Below are positions 4,861 to 6,721 of a stretch of 6,721 nt of DNA, piece after piece. The first letter of the stretch is position 1; each line of letters opens with the position of its first letter. The notes beneath the pieces are model-generated. The model made no database searches. It was given only the letters and a program-made list of their open reading frames with translations, and was not told the origin of the DNA. Source of the stretch: an uncultured Treponema sp. (GTDB taxonomy: Bacteria; Spirochaetota; Spirochaetia; Treponematales; Treponemataceae). Made by a program: the position numbers and the translations under genes. The stretch is from the NCBI RefSeq assembly GCF_938029485.1, contig NZ_CALHGC010000022.1:1-6721 (forward strand). The letters are read 5' to 3'.

Positions 4861-5871
4861 TTAGTGCAGACGGACGGTGTCGCTGTACACTGCTAATTCC
4901 CGTCCCTGATTGCAGATAATGCTGTAGAGGCAGGTGTCGAGCAGTACGCCCGATAATTCTTGCCCCATTGCACGAATCTGCATATCGGTTTTATTTAAGA
5001 GCGATATAATGCGGTACACTGTTTGCGCATTCCATTGCCTGCTTGCACGGCGGTACTGGTCGATTGCTTTTTTTGATGTAAAGCCCGCTTTTTTTAAGCT
5101 GAAATCATCAAGCCCGCCGGTTTGCGCAAGGTTATGCCAGTCCCGCAAACGCCGAAAGCAGTAGGCAAGTCCCGCAATCAGTTGTACCGGAGAGGATTCT
5201 TTGGAAAGGGTCAGCTTTTGGCGGATATTCAGTGCGTATTCCAGATTGGCATTACTCAGCGCATCAAAAAGCGTAAACGGCGTTTCTTCTTTGTTATGAG
5301 CAAGCAGGTGTTCAACGGTTTCCGCAGTCAGCGTTGTTCCCGGCTCAAAAAAGAGGCTGATATGCGCGCAGGTAGTTTTTAACGCTTCGGTGTTATTTTC
5401 TACCAATTCCAGCAGAACCTCGACAGCATTCTGCTCAATATTGATTTTCGACTGTCCAAAATAACGGCGAATCCAATCCTGTTTTCTATTTTCGAAGAGT
5501 TCCCAGAATATTTTTTTGTGATCTTTAGGCACCAGCGCTTCAATTTTTTTATCAATTCCGATTTCATCGGAGATCAGGACTAAAAAAGCGCCGTCTTCAG
5601 TAGAAGTTTGTTCAACCCACTGTGTGAGCGCTTGTATATCTTCCTTTTTTTTAATTGCTTCCGCATTTCTGACGACGGCAAACCGCGCCTCTGCGAACAA
5701 AGAACCGTTCTGAACGGCATCCAAAATAACCGATAGAGGGGTGTCCGCCGCGTAAAAGAGATGATTGTCGAGCTGTCCGTATTTTTTTTCCGCGCTTTTC
5801 CGCAGCGCTTCAAGCGCGTCATTCCGCTCTCCCAATTCGGGGCCGGTAAAAAGCCATAAAGGTGCACTCAT
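4861..5871 (-). CDS. holA: DNA polymerase III delta subunit (clamp loader)
   Basis: The delta subunit opens the beta sliding clamp as part of the clamp-loader complex. The 336-residue length is normal. The N-terminus, LWLFTGPELGERNDAL (5-20), has the degenerate, non-catalytic P-loop-like turn of HolA in place of a true Walker A. A middle AAA-like lid region follows. The C-terminal collar domain is recognisable: TPFTLFDALSNAN (198-209), SPVQLIAGLAYCFRRLRDW (227-245) and the conserved KKAGFTSKKAIDQYRRAS (260-277), with ISLLNKTDMQIRAMG near 289-303. Overall similarity to the family is modest, as is usual for delta. The start follows the ptsH stop after 9 nt. The nearest SD-like GAGG is 14 nt away, inside the ptsH end, so translation probably depends on coupling. 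No clear terminator follows before the membrane-protein gene. Confidence 0.9.
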   Translation of the reverse strand: MSAPLWLFTGPELGERNDALEALRKSAEKKYGQLDNHLFYAADTPLSVILDAVQNGSLFAEARFAVVRNAEAIKKKEDIQALTQWVEQTSTEDGAFLVLISDEIGIDKKIEALVPKDHKKIFWELFENRKQDWIRRYFGQSKINIEQNAVEVLLELVENNTEALKTTCAHISLFFEPGTTLTAETVEHLLAHNKEETPFTLFDALSNANLEYALNIRQKLTLSKESSPVQLIAGLAYCFRRLRDWHNLAQTGGLDDFSLKKAGFTSKKAIDQYRRASRQWNAQTVYRIISLLNKTDMQIRAMGQELSGVLLDTCLYSIICNQGRELAVYSDTVRLH

Positions 5872-5880
5872 CTTTTTGCG

Positions 5881-6147
5881 TTATTCCTCTTCAAATTTTG
5901 CGGCAAAAAGCTGTTCAAGCGCTGCGACTGCTTCGGTTTCGTCGGCGCCGTCGGCGGAAACGGTCAATTCGGTTTGATAGCCCGCAGCCATCGTCATTAC
6001 ACCCATAATAGATTTCGCATTAACAGTAATGTTTTCTTTTTCAAATATGATCGTCGACTGGAACTTGCTTGCCGTTTGTACAATCAACGATGACGGCCGC
6101 GCATGGATGCCGGCGCGATTTTGCACAATAATCTTTTTTGTTACCAT
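5881..6147 (-). CDS. ptsH: Phosphocarrier protein HPr
   Basis: HPr carries phosphate from PEP via Enzyme I in the phosphotransferase system and, when phosphorylated on serine, acts as a signal. The 88-residue length is exact for the family. The active site NRAGIHARP gives His15 with Arg17, and the regulatory site NAKSIMGVM gives Ser46, the target of HprK. An intact Ser46 next to an hprK gene shows the regulatory branch is kept. Treponemes are known to hold PTS phosphocarrier genes while often lacking sugar permease subunits, so the role may be regulatory rather than in sugar uptake; this is family knowledge, not visible here. The start has AAGGA (complement of 6156-6160) 8 nt upstream. It lies 11 nt after hprK and 9 nt before holA. 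Confidence 0.97.
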   Translation of the reverse strand: MVTKKIIVQNRAGIHARPSSLIVQTASKFQSTIIFEKENITVNAKSIMGVMTMAAGYQTELTVSADGADETEAVAALEQLFAAKFEEE

Positions 6148-6158
6148 AGAGCTTTTCC

Positions 6159-6721
6159 TTAATAGGTATCATCCGCCGAATAATAAGGTACCCGGCTCGT
6201 ATCGCTTTCCATCCAGCGCAGAATGTTTTGATTAAATTCTTTCGCAGAATAAACGCCCATACTTTTAAGCCGCTCGTTCATTGCGGCCGTTTCTAAAATA
6301 ATCGGAATATTTCGCCCCGATTTTACCGGTATTTCCAAAAGCGGCAGTTTTACATCCAATATCTCGGTTGTGAGTTCTTCGGTACCGATGCGGTCGTATA
6401 CTTTGTGTGAATCCCATTCTTCCAACTTAGCCACCAGCTGTATCTGCTTTTGCTCCCGCACCGAACGGACGCCGTACAGCTGCATAATATTGATAATGCC
6501 CAGCCCTCGTATTTCCATGTGATGGCCGATCATCTTATTGGCGCCCCGCCCGATTAAGCTATTCCCGTTGATGCAGGTGATCTCGACCACATCGTCAACC
6601 ACCAATCGGTGTCCGCGTTCCACAAGCTCAAGCGCCGTTTCGCTTTTACCGACCCCCGAATCACCCCCACATTCGGCCCCTGCGCATGCCGCGTCCCCTC
6701 CGGAAACGGATGATGCGGCGC
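6159..6721 (-). CDS. hprK: HPr kinase/phosphorylase, C-terminal part
   Basis: HprK phosphorylates HPr on Ser46 using ATP or PPi and also removes that phosphate. 186 residues are visible; the family is usually about 310-330, so the N-terminal domain lies beyond the window. Seen in order: P-loop GDSGVGKS (complement of 6642-6665), RGHRLVVDD with the conserved His and paired Asp, the HprK signature EIRGLGIINI, and the C-terminal IPVKSGRN...ILETAAMN segment that contacts the HPr-bound site. These leave little doubt of the call. Oddly, the 18 residues just before the P-loop are Ala/Gly/Ser-rich with two Cys (AASSVSGGDAACAGAECG), where relatives have a hydrophobic strand such as GVLITG. The stop overlaps the ptsH SD, so the two genes are coupled. 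Confidence 0.95.
   Translation of the reverse strand, partial: AASSVSGGDAACAGAECGGDSGVGKSETALELVERGHRLVVDDVVEITCINGNSLIGRGANKMIGHHMEIRGLGIINIMQLYGVRSVREQKQIQLVAKLEEWDSHKVYDRIGTEELTTEILDVKLPLLEIPVKSGRNIPIILETAAMNERLKSMGVYSAKEFNQNILRWMESDTSRVPYYSADDTY

Noticed and set aside
1..6721. CRISPR array, insertion sequence ends, transposase or phage genes
   Set aside because: No regularly spaced repeats, terminal inverted repeats with a transposase, or phage-like proteins were seen anywhere in the window.

Overview
The window most likely comes from a spirochaete of the genus Treponema, probably an oral treponeme of moderate G+C such as the T. vincentii/T. medium group. This is an inference from the protein sequences, the tig-clpP-clpX block, an HPr/HprK pair, a treponeme-style RHS relic and the overall base composition. 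No search was run.

Layout. Bases 1-400 hold the tail of an unidentified protein and a short frame-broken relic of an RHS/YD-repeat gene. A perfect 13-bp A/T-rich inverted repeat (408-440) separates this debris from a tRNA cluster, tRNA-Lys(CTT), tRNA-Leu(TAG) and tRNA-Gly(GCC), which has two good sigma70-type promoters and ends in a strong intrinsic terminator (853-886). Then come tig, clpP and clpX on the + strand, with overlapping ends (20 nt and 8 nt), a classic protein quality-control operon. A bidirectional terminator (4211-4279) lies between clpX and the convergent minus-strand genes.

On the minus strand the order of transcription is hprK (cut by the window end), ptsH (HPr), holA (DNA polymerase III delta), then, after a 138-nt gap with its own likely promoter, a small four-helix membrane protein. 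hprK-ptsH-holA are packed with gaps of 9-11 nt and look like one operon. HprK should phosphorylate HPr at Ser46. HolA belongs to the clamp loader and has no obvious functional link to the other two.

How the genes work together: trigger factor meets nascent chains at the ribosome, and ClpX unfolds substrates and feeds them into the ClpP chamber. The tRNA genes and the holA region are ordinary housekeeping. I do not see a clearly new defence or mobile system. The most unusual signals are a possible fourU-like RNA thermometer hiding the tig ribosome-binding site, an Ala/Gly/Ser-rich segment directly before the HprK P-loop where a hydrophobic strand is expected, an operator-like inverted repeat plus a 10-bp-period direct repeat upstream of the membrane-protein gene, and the RHS relic at the left edge.
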